In this document: piece after piece, positions 33,484 through 41,501 of the stretch
Layout of the letters: the number at the start of each line of letters is the position of its first letter
Numbering within the stretch: the stretch's first letter is position 1
DNA from: Spirochaetota bacterium
Lineage (GTDB): Bacteria; Spirochaetota; Spirochaetia; Treponematales; UBA12059
Assembly (NCBI GenBank): GCA_022703505.1
Contig: JAKLDN010000002.1
Coordinates: 186,001-250,000, forward strand
Length of the DNA: 64,000 nucleotides
Direction: 5' to 3'
The notes under the pieces: generated by a model
The model's input: the letters and a program-made list of their open reading frames with translations, nothing else
The model's database searches: none
Told to the model about the DNA's origin: nothing
Made by a program: the position numbers and the translations under genes

Positions 33484-34868
33484 GAGCCTTCCCTCGTTCG
33501 GGATTCTGCCGGCCGGGGCTCCGGAACTCCGGGAGCCGTCGGATCCGCATCGCATTCTATTCTCGCCCGCAGGTTTATGGAAGACAACACGGAGAAGAAC
33601 CTCCGCTCCACCTCCCGGGACCGGGCGCGGCTGCCGAAGGTGACGTGGAGTTCGCCCTTCCAGCTGGAGACGGCCGCGTTGGTCTTCAGGGAGCGGCTGG
33701 GTGCCGGGACGAACTCGAAGCGTCGGACCCGCTCGTCCAGGGGGGCGGGCAGGGTCATGGATCCCAGGTTGGTCAGGAGTCCCGTGATCAGCCCCTCCCC
33801 CAGGGAGTCGTAGAGCAGGCGGGCGAAGAAGTTCTTGAGGACCAGGGGCACCAGCCGGACCAGGAGCTTGCGCCCGCCCCCGGCGTTCCGGGAGATCTGC
33901 CGGGCTATCTCCCTCTCCTCGTTCTCCAGGGCCACCCGATGGTGCACGATCCGGACGAGCTCCTCGAAGGTGTACGGCCCGAGCCGGAGATCCACGGCGG
34001 GCAGGATGAAGAGGGTGAAGTTCCGCAGGGTTCGGGAGGGATAGAAGCGGCGCATGTTCACCGGGATCTCCACGGCGGCCATGCATTCCCTGCGCCGCCG
34101 CGCCTTGGGGGGCAGGGATTCCCAGATCCCCTGGTAGGCGAACATCAGGGCTGCGGTCAGGAGTTCCGTGACCGTGGCGTCCCGGGACTGGGCGGCCTCG
34201 CGGACCGCGGCGAGATCGAAGCTCCCCGTCAGCACCCGGTACTGCCCCAGCGGGAGGGTGGGACCCGGAGGGCGGAAGGCCCGGGGCCGGGGATCCGGAT
34301 GGGGCCAGTTCTCCCGGAAATACCGGTGGTAGGCGTCCTCCCATTCGTGGGGGTTCGGCTCGGAGCCGGGGGGAAAGACGTCCGGAGCGGGCTCGCTGGC
34401 CACCCCCTGGAGGCGGAAATACTCGGCCAGGAGGGTCTTGGCGAAGATGAGGCCCCCGTACCCGTCCGCCAGGATGTGGGAGAACTCGCAGGCGATGCGG
34501 GAGCCCCGGGCCCGGACCCGGAAGAGGTGCCCCCGGGTCTTGCGGGGATCGAAGCCCTGGCAGGGGGATCCGAGGTCCGCGATGACCGCCGGAGGCTTCC
34601 GGGAGGGCTGGAAGTAGTACCAGAAGAACCCGCGCCGGAGCTCCACCAGGAAGTAGGGGAACCGGGGGGCCACGTTCGCCAAGGCCCGTTGGAGGAGGGG
34701 AAGGTCCACCGGGCGGTCCAGGACCAGGGCGATCCGGAAGAGGCTGGTGGCCACCAGGTCCGAGATGGCGGGCATGATGATGGCCGCGTTGTCCAGCATG
34801 TAGTATTGGTCGGAGGCGGACTGGAAGAGGGTCCGGGCCATCCGTATGTTCGCGACGTTGGTGGACAT
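33465..34868 (-). CDS. Alcohol acetyltransferase-like (condensation fold) protein, paralog 1
   Basis: 467 residues, same fold and full-length similarity to the next gene. Its catalytic motif reads SHILADGYGG, so the first His of HHxxxDG is Ser while the catalytic second His is kept. The shared block reads NMRRFYPSRTLRNFTLFI. The C-terminal tail of about 30 residues is Pro/Arg-rich and runs over the start of paralog 2. The two genes look like an ancient tandem duplication whose products may form a heterodimer or act in sequence. The start is tentative (ATG at 34868, weak ribosome-binding sequence). First gene of the operon. Confidence 0.78.
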   Translation of the reverse strand: MSTNVANIRMARTLFQSASDQYYMLDNAAIIMPAISDLVATSLFRIALVLDRPVDLPLLQRALANVAPRFPYFLVELRRGFFWYYFQPSRKPPAVIADLGSPCQGFDPRKTRGHLFRVRARGSRIACEFSHILADGYGGLIFAKTLLAEYFRLQGVASEPAPDVFPPGSEPNPHEWEDAYHRYFRENWPHPDPRPRAFRPPGPTLPLGQYRVLTGSFDLAAVREAAQSRDATVTELLTAALMFAYQGIWESLPPKARRRRECMAAVEIPVNMRRFYPSRTLRNFTLFILPAVDLRLGPYTFEELVRIVHHRVALENEEREIARQISRNAGGGRKLLVRLVPLVLKNFFARLLYDSLGEGLITGLLTNLGSMTLPAPLDERVRRFEFVPAPSRSLKTNAAVSSWKGELHVTFGSRARSREVERRFFSVLSSINLRARIECDADPTAPGVPEPRPAESRTREGSWKPRD

Positions 34869-34911
34869 CACCCGAATTCGACCTTGGAACGCGAAATCGG
34901 TTGCCGCTTCG

Positions 34912-35610
34912 TCATAGGAACGGCACGTAAGGGAACAACAGGACGAAGATCACCGTCACCAACAGGGCCGGCAGGAAGTCCCCGGTCCGGACCTTGCGGA
35001 GGTCCAGGAGGTTGAGACCGATCATCAGGACCAGGACCCCGCCCACGGCGGTGAGCTCGGAGAGCATGGTTTCCGTGACCAGGTGGGCGATGCGGACGGA
35101 GAGCAGGGTCAGGGCTCCCTGGTACGCGAAGACCGCCAGGGCGGAGAAGGCCACGCCCACCCCCATGGCCCCGGCGAAGAGCACGGAGATGAAGCCGTCC
35201 AGGACACTCTTGGTCAGGAGGATGGAGTAGTCTCCCTCCACACCCGCCCGGAAGGATCCCACCAGGGCCATGGCCCCCGCGCAGAAGAGCACCGAGGCGT
35301 TCAGGAAGCCGTAGGCGAAGGAGGATCCCTCCTCGCCCTTCGCGAAGCGGCGCTTCAAGACCTCCCCGAAGCGGAAGACCGCCCCCTCCACGTCCATCCA
35401 GGTGCCCCAGATCCCCCCGATGAACAGGGCCAGGGCCAGGGCCAGGACGTGGCCGGTCTTGAAGGCCATCTGCATCCCCAGGACCAGGGTGATGCAGCCC
35501 GCGGCGGTGAAGACCGTGTCCTTCATCTTTTCGGAGAATCCCTTGCGCAGGACCAGCCCCACGAGGGTGCCCAGGATTATGGCGACGGCGTTCACTACGG
35601 TGGCTATCAT
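34912..35610 (-). CDS. DUF554 family membrane protein
   Basis: 232 residues, about seven membrane segments. The N-terminus IATVVNAVAIILGTLVGLVL and the glycine-rich ALFIGGIWGTWMDVE region match DUF554 (YdfK/YqgA type), a family of unknown transport-like function. It is 44 nt upstream of the acyltransferase operon on the same strand, so read-through is possible. The C-terminus is hydrophobic up to the last residue. Confidence 0.88.
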   Translation of the reverse strand: MIATVVNAVAIILGTLVGLVLRKGFSEKMKDTVFTAAGCITLVLGMQMAFKTGHVLALALALFIGGIWGTWMDVEGAVFRFGEVLKRRFAKGEEGSSFAYGFLNASVLFCAGAMALVGSFRAGVEGDYSILLTKSVLDGFISVLFAGAMGVGVAFSALAVFAYQGALTLLSVRIAHLVTETMLSELTAVGGVLVLMIGLNLLDLRKVRTGDFLPALLVTVIFVLLFPYVPFL

Positions 35611-35699
35611 GGCGGCTCCGACGCGGGACGGCTAAGGGTCAAGGCTTGACCGCGGATTCCCGATTATATACTATCGAACCCGCAAGGGGGGCAAGGGAC

Positions 35700-36014
35700 A
35701 TGGAAACCCTCACGGAACTACGGGAATCCGAAACCGCCGACCACGCCGCGGCGCGCATCTACTGCGCCAACTGCGTCCATTGCAAGCTCGTGCCGACCCC
35801 CGCCCACGGGACGGGGCGGTACTACCTCCGGGTCCGCTGCGACGCCGGCAAATGGAAGAAGAAGCTGGGGGAGGAGAAGATCTACAAATACTTCACCGTC
35901 GCCCGGCGCGCCATTGAGTCCTGCGACGCCTACGAGGACATGGGGGATCCCCGGGAGTACATGCGGGATCTCAAGAAGTCCCTGCCCGACAAGGACGAAA
36001 TCTACACGGCCTGA
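35700..36014 (+). CDS. Small hypothetical protein with four-cysteine putative zinc site
   Basis: 104 residues, soluble, basic in the middle. Cysteines sit at CANCVHCK (three), RVRCDAGKW and SCDAY, compatible with a zinc or iron-sulfur site. The C-terminus is charged. I do not recognize a named family. The ATG at 35700 was preferred because the domain starts right after it; the frame is open to 35646. A lipoprotein gene starts 19 nt downstream, so they are probably co-transcribed. Confidence 0.7.
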   Translation: METLTELRESETADHAAARIYCANCVHCKLVPTPAHGTGRYYLRVRCDAGKWKKKLGEEKIYKYFTVARRAIESCDAYEDMGDPREYMRDLKKSLPDKDEIYTA

Positions 36015-36032
36015 CCGTTCGAAGGAATCCCG

Positions 36033-36458
36033 ATGACCAAGCGCTTTTTCCCTATTCTCGCAGTCCTGACCGCTCTTTTTCTGATCGCGTCCTGCGCCTC
36101 CAAGCCCCCCGTCATCCCCGAGGACGCCACGGCCATGGAGTTGATCCAGCGCGCCCAGGAGGCCTCGGACCGGTCCGACTGGGCCGCCGCCATCGTCTAC
36201 TACGAGACCGCCCGGGAGCGTTTCGGCTCGGACCCCTCGGTCCTGGTCACCTGCGAGTACGAGACGGCCTTCATCCACTACAAGCAGGGGAAGTACGCCC
36301 TCGCGGAGGAGGAGTTCCTTGCCCTCATCGCCAAGTACGAGTCCCCCGAGGGGGCTTCCCTCCCGCCCCGGTACCTCATCCTGGCCCGGAAGGTCCTTCC
36401 GACGGTGCGGGAAAAGATGGGCAAGCCGGCCGAAACCACGGCCGAGTCCACGAACTAA
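36033..36458 (+). CDS. TPR-like lipoprotein
   Basis: 141 residues with a lipoprotein signal (ILAVLTALFLIASC). The mature part has about three helical-repeat units of TPR type (WAAAIVYYETARERFGSDP, TAFIHYKQGKYALAEEEF), similar to the start of BamD/YbgF-like proteins but much shorter. The likely role is protein-protein contact at the envelope. SD AAGGAA precedes the start. The stop codon is the first TAA of a dispersed CACAGAG-type repeat. Confidence 0.8.
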   Translation: MTKRFFPILAVLTALFLIASCASKPPVIPEDATAMELIQRAQEASDRSDWAAAIVYYETARERFGSDPSVLVTCEYETAFIHYKQGKYALAEEEFLALIAKYESPEGASLPPRYLILARKVLPTVREKMGKPAETTAESTN

Positions 36459-36535
36459 CCACAGAGACACAGAGTCCGCGCGAGGCGGACTCGGGTACGC
36501 CTCGCGGCAACGAAGCCCTGCGGGCTTCGTCGAAC
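36457..36535. repeat. CACAGAG-type intergenic repeat, left half
   Basis: AACCACAGAGACACAGAG (36457-36474) is identical to 47253-47270. It is followed by two hairpins, CGCGAGGCG/CGCCTCGCG and ACGAAGCCC/GGGCTTCGT. The right-hand inverted end seen at 47344-47361 is absent here. Confidence 0.7.
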
Positions 36536-36538
36536 TAC

Positions 36539-36578
36539 ATAAAGGAACGGGGTCCCCGCGGGGACCCCGTTCCTTTAT
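36539..36578. terminator. Bidirectional terminator hairpin between lipoprotein and LUD genes
   Basis: A 19-bp perfect stem: 36539-36557 pairs with 36560-36578 around GC. A/T-rich ends on both arms (ATAAAGG and CCTTTAT) fit a two-way terminator for convergent genes. Confidence 0.85.
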
Positions 36579-36589
36579 CCGGATAGGGT

Positions 36590-37231
36590 CTAGAACCCCA
36601 GGTTTTCCCCGACGATCACGACGGTGAAGTCCGAGAGGCTGGGCTTGCGGCGCAGGATCTGGTAGACCCGGCAGATGCGGGTCTCGCCCTGGCAGTCCTC
36701 GCAGGTTCCGGTCTTGACGCAGGGGTTGGGCTTGTCCAGGCGCTTGTTGTTCATGGGGCTGGCGTAGGTCTCCACCCGGGCGAAGCCCTCGTCCAGGTCC
36801 CGGACGATCTTGTTGGCACCCACGACCACGACGGCCTTGGAGGGACCGAAGGTCAGGGCCGCCACGCGGTTGCCGTTCCCGTCCACGTTGACGATGTCCC
36901 CTTCCAGGGTGACCGCGTTGGAGCCCGAGACGAAGACGTCGCAGGTGAGCTGCCTGCGCAGGATTTCCAGCTTCTTGTCCGGGGCCAGCCCGGGGGCGTT
37001 GTGGTCCAGGAGGACGGCGCCCTTGGCCGCGGCCTTCTCCTGGATGCCCAGGGCCTTGACGGTCATGGAGCCGCCGAATCCGACGGAGGCGCCGGGCTTG
37101 ATGTAGGACAGGACCTTGTCCGCGGCTTCCGCGGCGGTGGCGACGTAGACGGCGTCGAAGCCGTTCTTCTGCAGGGCCTTGACGGCCTGGGCGCCCAGGG
37201 CTTCGGCATGCCAAGTCTCGACGGGGTTCAT
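36590..37231 (-). CDS. LUD domain (LutC-like) protein
   Basis: 213 residues of the LUD/DUF162 fold related to LutC and the N-terminal part of LutB of lactate-oxidation complexes. Typical features are GASVGFGGSMTV, VFVSGSNAVTLEGDIVNVDG and VVVVGANKIV. A cysteine-rich C-terminal part (CVKTGTCEDCQGETRICR) is typical of stand-alone anaerobe members. No lutA or lutB is adjacent, so its partner and substrate are unclear. SD AAGGAGG lies before ATG. Its own promoter precedes it. Confidence 0.88.
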   Translation of the reverse strand: MNPVETWHAEALGAQAVKALQKNGFDAVYVATAAEAADKVLSYIKPGASVGFGGSMTVKALGIQEKAAAKGAVLLDHNAPGLAPDKKLEILRRQLTCDVFVSGSNAVTLEGDIVNVDGNGNRVAALTFGPSKAVVVVGANKIVRDLDEGFARVETYASPMNNKRLDKPNPCVKTGTCEDCQGETRICRVYQILRRKPSLSDFTVVIVGENLGF

Positions 37232-37285
37232 GGGGACCTCCTTGCGAGGTTTTTAAGGGTATTGGACCGTACGGCCGACGCTTTC

Positions 37286-37314
37286 ACCATACAGGGCCCG
37301 AGCGGGATTGTAAA
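37286..37314 (-). promoter_or_regulatory. Promoter of the LUD gene
   Basis: On the minus strand TTTACA (37309-37314), a 17-nt spacer and TATGGT (37286-37291), with a leader of about 50 nt. Confidence 0.6.
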
Positions 37315-37395
37315 GCGGGATCGCCGCCCCGGTTCCGCGCGGCCCTTCCGCAGGCCGAAACAGCGGCCGCGCCTCCGGCCTCGGCCGGGGCTCGC

Positions 37396-37424
37396 TTGCC
37401 CAAAGCCGCCCGCCGGGATAGGAT
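37396..37424 (+). promoter_or_regulatory. Promoter of the glutamine synthetase gene
   Basis: TTGCCC at 37396-37401, a 17-nt spacer and TAGGAT at 37419-37424. The -10 overlaps the palindrome AGGATATCCT (37420-37429), a possible regulator site. Confidence 0.55.
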
Positions 37425-37457
37425 ATCCTCCCCCTAGCGCGACAAAAGGAGCATCCT

Positions 37458-38810
37458 ATGAAAATCGCCCCGTACACGGGGGACATGGATTCCTTCGACT
37501 ACCTGTCCCTCCTGGTCGTCGACCTCCAGGGCGCCCTGCGCTCGGTCTCCCTGCCCCGGTCCTACGTGTCCGACAAGGTCCTGGCGGACGGTATCGGCTT
37601 CGACGCCTCCAACTTCTCCTTCGCCCAGGTCCACGCCAGCGACATGATCGCGGTACCCGACATGGCCTCGGCCTTCCTGGAGGAGCGCGGGGAGTTCCGG
37701 GTCCTTCACGCCTTCTGCGACGTCCGCTCCACGGACGGCCGGCCCTTCCTCCAGTACCCTCGGGTGGTGGCCCGCAGGGCGGAGGAGTACCTCCGGACCA
37801 CGGGGATCGGCGAGCAAGCCCACATGCTGGTGGAGCTGGAGTTCTACGTCTTCGAGGACGTCCGCTACCACACCACCGTGGACAAGTCCTACTATTTCGT
37901 GGAGAGCGCCGAGGGGCTGGGGGAGGAGCACGAGGACCGGGACCGCTTCGGCCTGTCCAAGGGCTACCACCGCATGGGCCCGGACGAGAAGTACGGTCTC
38001 CTCCGGGACCGCGCGGTGCGCGCCATGCTGGAGGCGGGAATCCCCGTCAAGTACCACCACCACGAGGTGGGCGCCTCCCAGATGGAGATCGAGCTGGACT
38101 TCATGAACCTCTCCAAGGCCGCGGACGGGGTGGTCCTGGCCAAGTGGATCCTCAAGTCCACGGCGGACGAGCTGGGGCTCAAGCTCACCTTCATGCCCAA
38201 GCCGATGTACAAGATCGCGGGCAGCGGTATGCACGTGCACCAGTACGTCACCAAGGGCGGGAAGAGCATCTTCCCGGGTGAGGGGCTGTACGGCCTCTCC
38301 GAAGCCGGGCTGGCCTACACGGCGGGCATCCTGTCCCACGCCCGGACGGGATCCCTCCTGGCCTTCTCCAATCCCAGCACGAACAGTTACCGCCGCCTGG
38401 TCCCGGGCTACGAGGCCCCGGTATCCGCCACCTTCGCCCAGGGCTCCCGGGCCGCGGCCGTCCGCATTCCCGGCTACCTCAAGAAGGGACACGCCCGGGT
38501 GGAGTTCCGCACCGGGGACGCCACGGCCAACACCTACTACTTCCTGGCGGCCATGTTGTTGGCGGGCCTGGACGGCGTCCGCCGGAACCTGGATCCCGTC
38601 CGGCTCGGCTTCTCCTCCGCCAAGCCGAGCCCCAAGACCACCTTCCCCACGGGGCTGTACCACGTCCTCGGGGGCCTGAAGAAGGACCGGGACTACCTGG
38701 CTCCCGCCTTCCCGGAGGAGCTGCTGTCCAACTGGATCGAATCCAAGATCAAGGAAGCGGAGTACGTGTACAACGCCCCGGTTCCCCAAGAATACGAGCT
38801 GTACTTCTAG
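37458..38810 (+). CDS. glnA: Glutamine synthetase (type I)
   Basis: ATP-dependent ligation of ammonia to glutamate in the cytoplasm. 450 residues, the length of short GSI forms. Metal and substrate residues are visible: Glu in VELEFYVF, HHHEVGASQMEIEL, His in GSGMHVHQ, the NSYRRLVPGYEAP loop, and ARVEFRTGDATANTY near the C-terminus. I do not see the usual adenylylation-site sequence with confidence. SD AAGGAG precedes ATG by 6 nt. A cupin gene starts 8 nt after the stop, so the two form an operon. Family members acting on other amino-group acceptors exist, so true GS activity is likely but not certain. Confidence 0.87.
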   Translation: MKIAPYTGDMDSFDYLSLLVVDLQGALRSVSLPRSYVSDKVLADGIGFDASNFSFAQVHASDMIAVPDMASAFLEERGEFRVLHAFCDVRSTDGRPFLQYPRVVARRAEEYLRTTGIGEQAHMLVELEFYVFEDVRYHTTVDKSYYFVESAEGLGEEHEDRDRFGLSKGYHRMGPDEKYGLLRDRAVRAMLEAGIPVKYHHHEVGASQMEIELDFMNLSKAADGVVLAKWILKSTADELGLKLTFMPKPMYKIAGSGMHVHQYVTKGGKSIFPGEGLYGLSEAGLAYTAGILSHARTGSLLAFSNPSTNSYRRLVPGYEAPVSATFAQGSRAAAVRIPGYLKKGHARVEFRTGDATANTYYFLAAMLLAGLDGVRRNLDPVRLGFSSAKPSPKTTFPTGLYHVLGGLKKDRDYLAPAFPEELLSNWIESKIKEAEYVYNAPVPQEYELYF

Positions 38811-38818
38811 GAGGCATC

Positions 38819-39145
38819 ATGGTCATCAGGAACGCGGACGTGAAGAAGAAGGACCTGTTCCCCGGCGCCAGCCGCAAGATCCTGGCCCGGGGGGGCAAGC
38901 TCATGGTCGTGGAGGTGCGGTTCGCGGCGGGCTCCGTGGTGGATGCCCACGCCCACCCCCACGAGCAGGCCAGCTACGTGGTTTCCGGGAAGCTCGTCCT
39001 TACCATGGACGGCCGGGAGGAAGTGCTGGGTCCCGGGGACACCTTCTACGCGGGTCCCAACGTGTCCCACGGCGTGAAGTTCCTGGAGGACTCGGTGGTG
39101 GTGGACATGTTCACCCCCCAGCGGGAGGACTTCCTGCAGAGCTAG
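38819..39145 (+). CDS. Single-domain cupin protein
   Basis: 108 residues, one cupin_2 barrel. Metal-site histidines lie in AHAHPHEQASYVVSG (motif 1) and NVSHGVKFLED (motif 2), around a PGDTFYAGP turn. Small cupins of this kind bind a metal and act as enzymes or sensors; the ligand cannot be predicted. It follows glnA by 8 nt with SD AGGAGG overlapping the glnA stop, suggesting coupled expression and a link to nitrogen metabolism. Its TAG stop is the first base triplet of a dispersed palindromic element. Confidence 0.88.
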   Translation: MVIRNADVKKKDLFPGASRKILARGGKLMVVEVRFAAGSVVDAHAHPHEQASYVVSGKLVLTMDGREEVLGPGDTFYAGPNVSHGVKFLEDSVVVDMFTPQREDFLQS

Positions 39146-39286
39146 GAGCCTGTCGGACTTGTGGATTTTTGGCGCCTAAGTCGCCAAAAATCCCGATTAT
39201 CCGGCTCCTTTGGAGTTTGCAAAGTAGAAAAATCGCATGGATGCGATTTTTCTACTATTTAGATGGGCAAGCCCGACAATCTCCTA
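39143..39286. repeat. Palindromic element, copy A (144 bp)
   Basis: The ends form an imperfect inverted repeat: TAGGAGCCTGTCGGACTTG versus TAGGAGATTGTCGGGCTTG (16 of 19). Inside lie two hairpins: 39163-39174 with 39182-39193 (12 bp) and 39223-39238 with 39241-39256 (16 bp, 2-nt loop). About 75 nt match the copy at 63475-63564. It begins at the cupin stop codon and overlaps the 3' end of the histidine kinase gene. Confidence 0.88.
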
Positions 39287-40653
39287 GCGGTCCCTGAGCC
39301 GGGCCGTGCGGATAGGGGTATCGAAATCTCGAACTCGCTGCCCCGGCCGGGCTCGGACCGTACCCGGATCTCCCAGCCGTGGGAATCCGCGACTCCCCGC
39401 ACGACGGCCAGGCCCAGGCCCAGGCCCTGCTCCCGGCGGGAGGCGGTTCCCCGGTAGAAGAGGTCGAAGATCCGGGGCAGGTCTTCCCCGGGTATGCCCG
39501 GCCCGTCGTCGGAGATCGTCACCACGGCCCGTCCCGGCTCCGCCCGGGCGGCCAGGCGCACGAGGCCTCCTGGACCGGTGTAGCGCAGGGCGTTGTTCAG
39601 GATGTTCTCCAGGGCCCGCTGGGCAAGGCGTTCGTCCATGGGCGCCGAAATCCCTTCGGGAAGCTCCACCTCGTCCTGGACCCGGCGGCCCAGGAGCTCC
39701 GCGTCCGCCCGGGTGCGTCGGACCAGGTCCCGCAGGAAGGGGGCCAGCTCCACGGACCGGAGGTGCCGCCTCCACTCGGCGGTGTCCATGCGGACGAAGT
39801 CGATCAGGTCGTCCACCATCCCGTCCAGCTGGTCCACCTTGGCCCCGATGATCTCGACACAGCGTTCCCGCTCTCCGGGGGCGTCCGCCATCCCGTCCCC
39901 GATGGCCTCCGCGTAGCCCTTGATCAGGGCCAGGGGGGTCTTGAGGTCGTGGGACACCCCCATGATGAAGCGGCTCCGGCGGGTCCGGTCCTCCTTCAGG
40001 GCGTCCCGCATGCTGACCAGGGAGGCCGCGAGGGAAGCCAGTTCCCCGCCTCCCCGGACGGCGACCGGGGCGTCCAGCTCCCCCGCGGCGATGCGCCGGG
40101 TGGCGGCCTCCAGGGCCAGGACGGACTGGGTGAGGGACCGGGCGATCAGGACGGATCCGGCGGCGGAAACGGCGAAGAGGGCGGCCAGCAGGGTGGCGAA
40201 GGTCGTGAACAGGCGCTGGAAGGGACTGGGAGGACGCCGGCCTTCCCGGCTGATCCGGGTCAGGACCAGGAGGCGTCCCCCTTCCGTCTTGACGGGGGAA
40301 TCGAGTTGGTAGAGGTACCTCTCGCCGGTGCCCCGAACCCGGTCCAGCACCTCCGCGTCCGGGACGGCCTCGCCCGCCCCGAAGTCCTCGATGGTGGAGA
40401 AGAGGACCCGCATGGAGGGATCCAGGACCGTATACTCCACCGTGGGGGGCTTGCGTTCCATGAACCTCGCCAACTCCTCCCAGGCCGCCCGGTCCACGGG
40501 TTCCCCCGCGAGGTTGAGGATCTCCTCGTACCCGGGGATCCGGGGCGCCGGGGCTTCCCGCAGGCGCCAGGCGAAGTAGAAGCCCGTCATGACGGCCAGG
40601 GGTATGATGACGATCCCCGCGGCCAGAAGGTAGAACTGGGTCCGTATCCTCAT
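39259..40653 (-). CDS. Membrane sensor histidine kinase (OmpR-family partner)
   Basis: 464 residues. Two membrane segments (TQFYLLAAGIVIIPLAVMTG and a second near residue 180, LLAALFAVSAAGSVLI) enclose an extracytoplasmic sensor region of about 140 residues. Next come HAMP (LEAATRRIAAGELDAPV), HisKA with phospho-His in GVSHDLKTPL, and HATPase with N box ENILNNALRY, DDGPGIP and GLGLGLAV. It is translationally coupled to the upstream response regulator (ATGA overlap). The last 8-9 residues and the stop codon (39259-39261) lie inside palindromic element A, so the C-terminus was rewritten by that insertion. Confidence 0.92.
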   Translation of the reverse strand: MRIRTQFYLLAAGIVIIPLAVMTGFYFAWRLREAPAPRIPGYEEILNLAGEPVDRAAWEELARFMERKPPTVEYTVLDPSMRVLFSTIEDFGAGEAVPDAEVLDRVRGTGERYLYQLDSPVKTEGGRLLVLTRISREGRRPPSPFQRLFTTFATLLAALFAVSAAGSVLIARSLTQSVLALEAATRRIAAGELDAPVAVRGGGELASLAASLVSMRDALKEDRTRRSRFIMGVSHDLKTPLALIKGYAEAIGDGMADAPGERERCVEIIGAKVDQLDGMVDDLIDFVRMDTAEWRRHLRSVELAPFLRDLVRRTRADAELLGRRVQDEVELPEGISAPMDERLAQRALENILNNALRYTGPGGLVRLAARAEPGRAVVTISDDGPGIPGEDLPRIFDLFYRGTASRREQGLGLGLAVVRGVADSHGWEIRVRSEPGRGSEFEISIPLSARPGSGTARRLSGLPI

Positions 40654-41351
40654 GCCGGCTCCCCCGAGGGATTGAACCGGTATCCCATGCCGTGGACCGT
40701 CTCCAGGAACCTCGGATCCCCGGGATCCTCCTCCAGCTTCCTTCGCAGGCGCTGGATATAGACCGCCACGGCGGTCGGGTCCCCGTAGGCGCCCTTCCAT
40801 ACCGAGGCATAGATCGACTGGGGGGCGAGGGGCCGGCCCGGATTGGCGGCCAGGAAGGCCAGGACCGCGTACTCCTTGGCGGACAGGGGGACCCGCCGCC
40901 CCTCCTTCCTGAGCAGGCAGGACTCGGTGTCCAGGGTGAAGGGACCGAAGCGGACGAGGCCCGGGGTTTCCCGGGACGCGGTTCCGTCCTGGGCCCGGCG
41001 GAGGAGGGCCCGGACCCGGGCGGTCAGGACCCGGGGGGAGAAGGGCTTGGTGACGAACTCGTCCGCCCCGTAGCCCAGGCCGGCTATGATGTCCTCGTCC
41101 GCGTCCCGTGCGGAGACGATCAGGACCGGGCAGCGTCCGCCTTTGCGGAACTCGTGGAGGAACTCGAATCCGTCCATCCCGGGGAGGTTCAAGTCCAGGA
41201 CGATGAGGTCCGGGGTCCACTCCGGGATCAGGGCCAGGGCCGCCTCCGCGGTCTCGGCCTGCCGGGCTTCCATGCCCTCCTTAGCGAGGTACAGGGCGAC
41301 GAGGTCGGAGAGCTCCGCCACGTCCTCCACGATCAGAACCCGGGCCTTCAT
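40650..41351 (-). CDS. OmpR-family response regulator
   Basis: 233 residues: receiver (VLIVEDVAELSD, phospho-Asp in LIVLDLNLPGMDG, lysine in FVTKPFSP) plus a winged-helix DNA-binding domain (PLSAKEYAVLAFLA, VAVYIQRLRRKLEED, GMGYRF). It partners with the overlapping histidine kinase. The ATG at 41351 is chosen because GAGGTG lies about 9 nt upstream; an ATG at 41360 has no room for a ribosome-binding site. It is divergent from the RND efflux operon across a 150-nt A/T-rich gap (41352-41501), so it may control that operon. Confidence 0.93.
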   Translation of the reverse strand: MKARVLIVEDVAELSDLVALYLAKEGMEARQAETAEAALALIPEWTPDLIVLDLNLPGMDGFEFLHEFRKGGRCPVLIVSARDADEDIIAGLGYGADEFVTKPFSPRVLTARVRALLRRAQDGTASRETPGLVRFGPFTLDTESCLLRKEGRRVPLSAKEYAVLAFLAANPGRPLAPQSIYASVWKGAYGDPTAVAVYIQRLRRKLEEDPGDPRFLETVHGMGYRFNPSGEPA

Positions 41352-41501
41352 GCCGAACATCACCTCGGCTTCGAGTATAGGCGCGGGTTCCCGGCGGGGA
41401 CAACGGGAAGGGGCCCGGACCCTCCCGATATAACAAAAAATTATGCCCCCTTCATGCGGGATATATAGTCCAAGGCCTATTGGATCGCGTATTCTTGCGG
41501 C

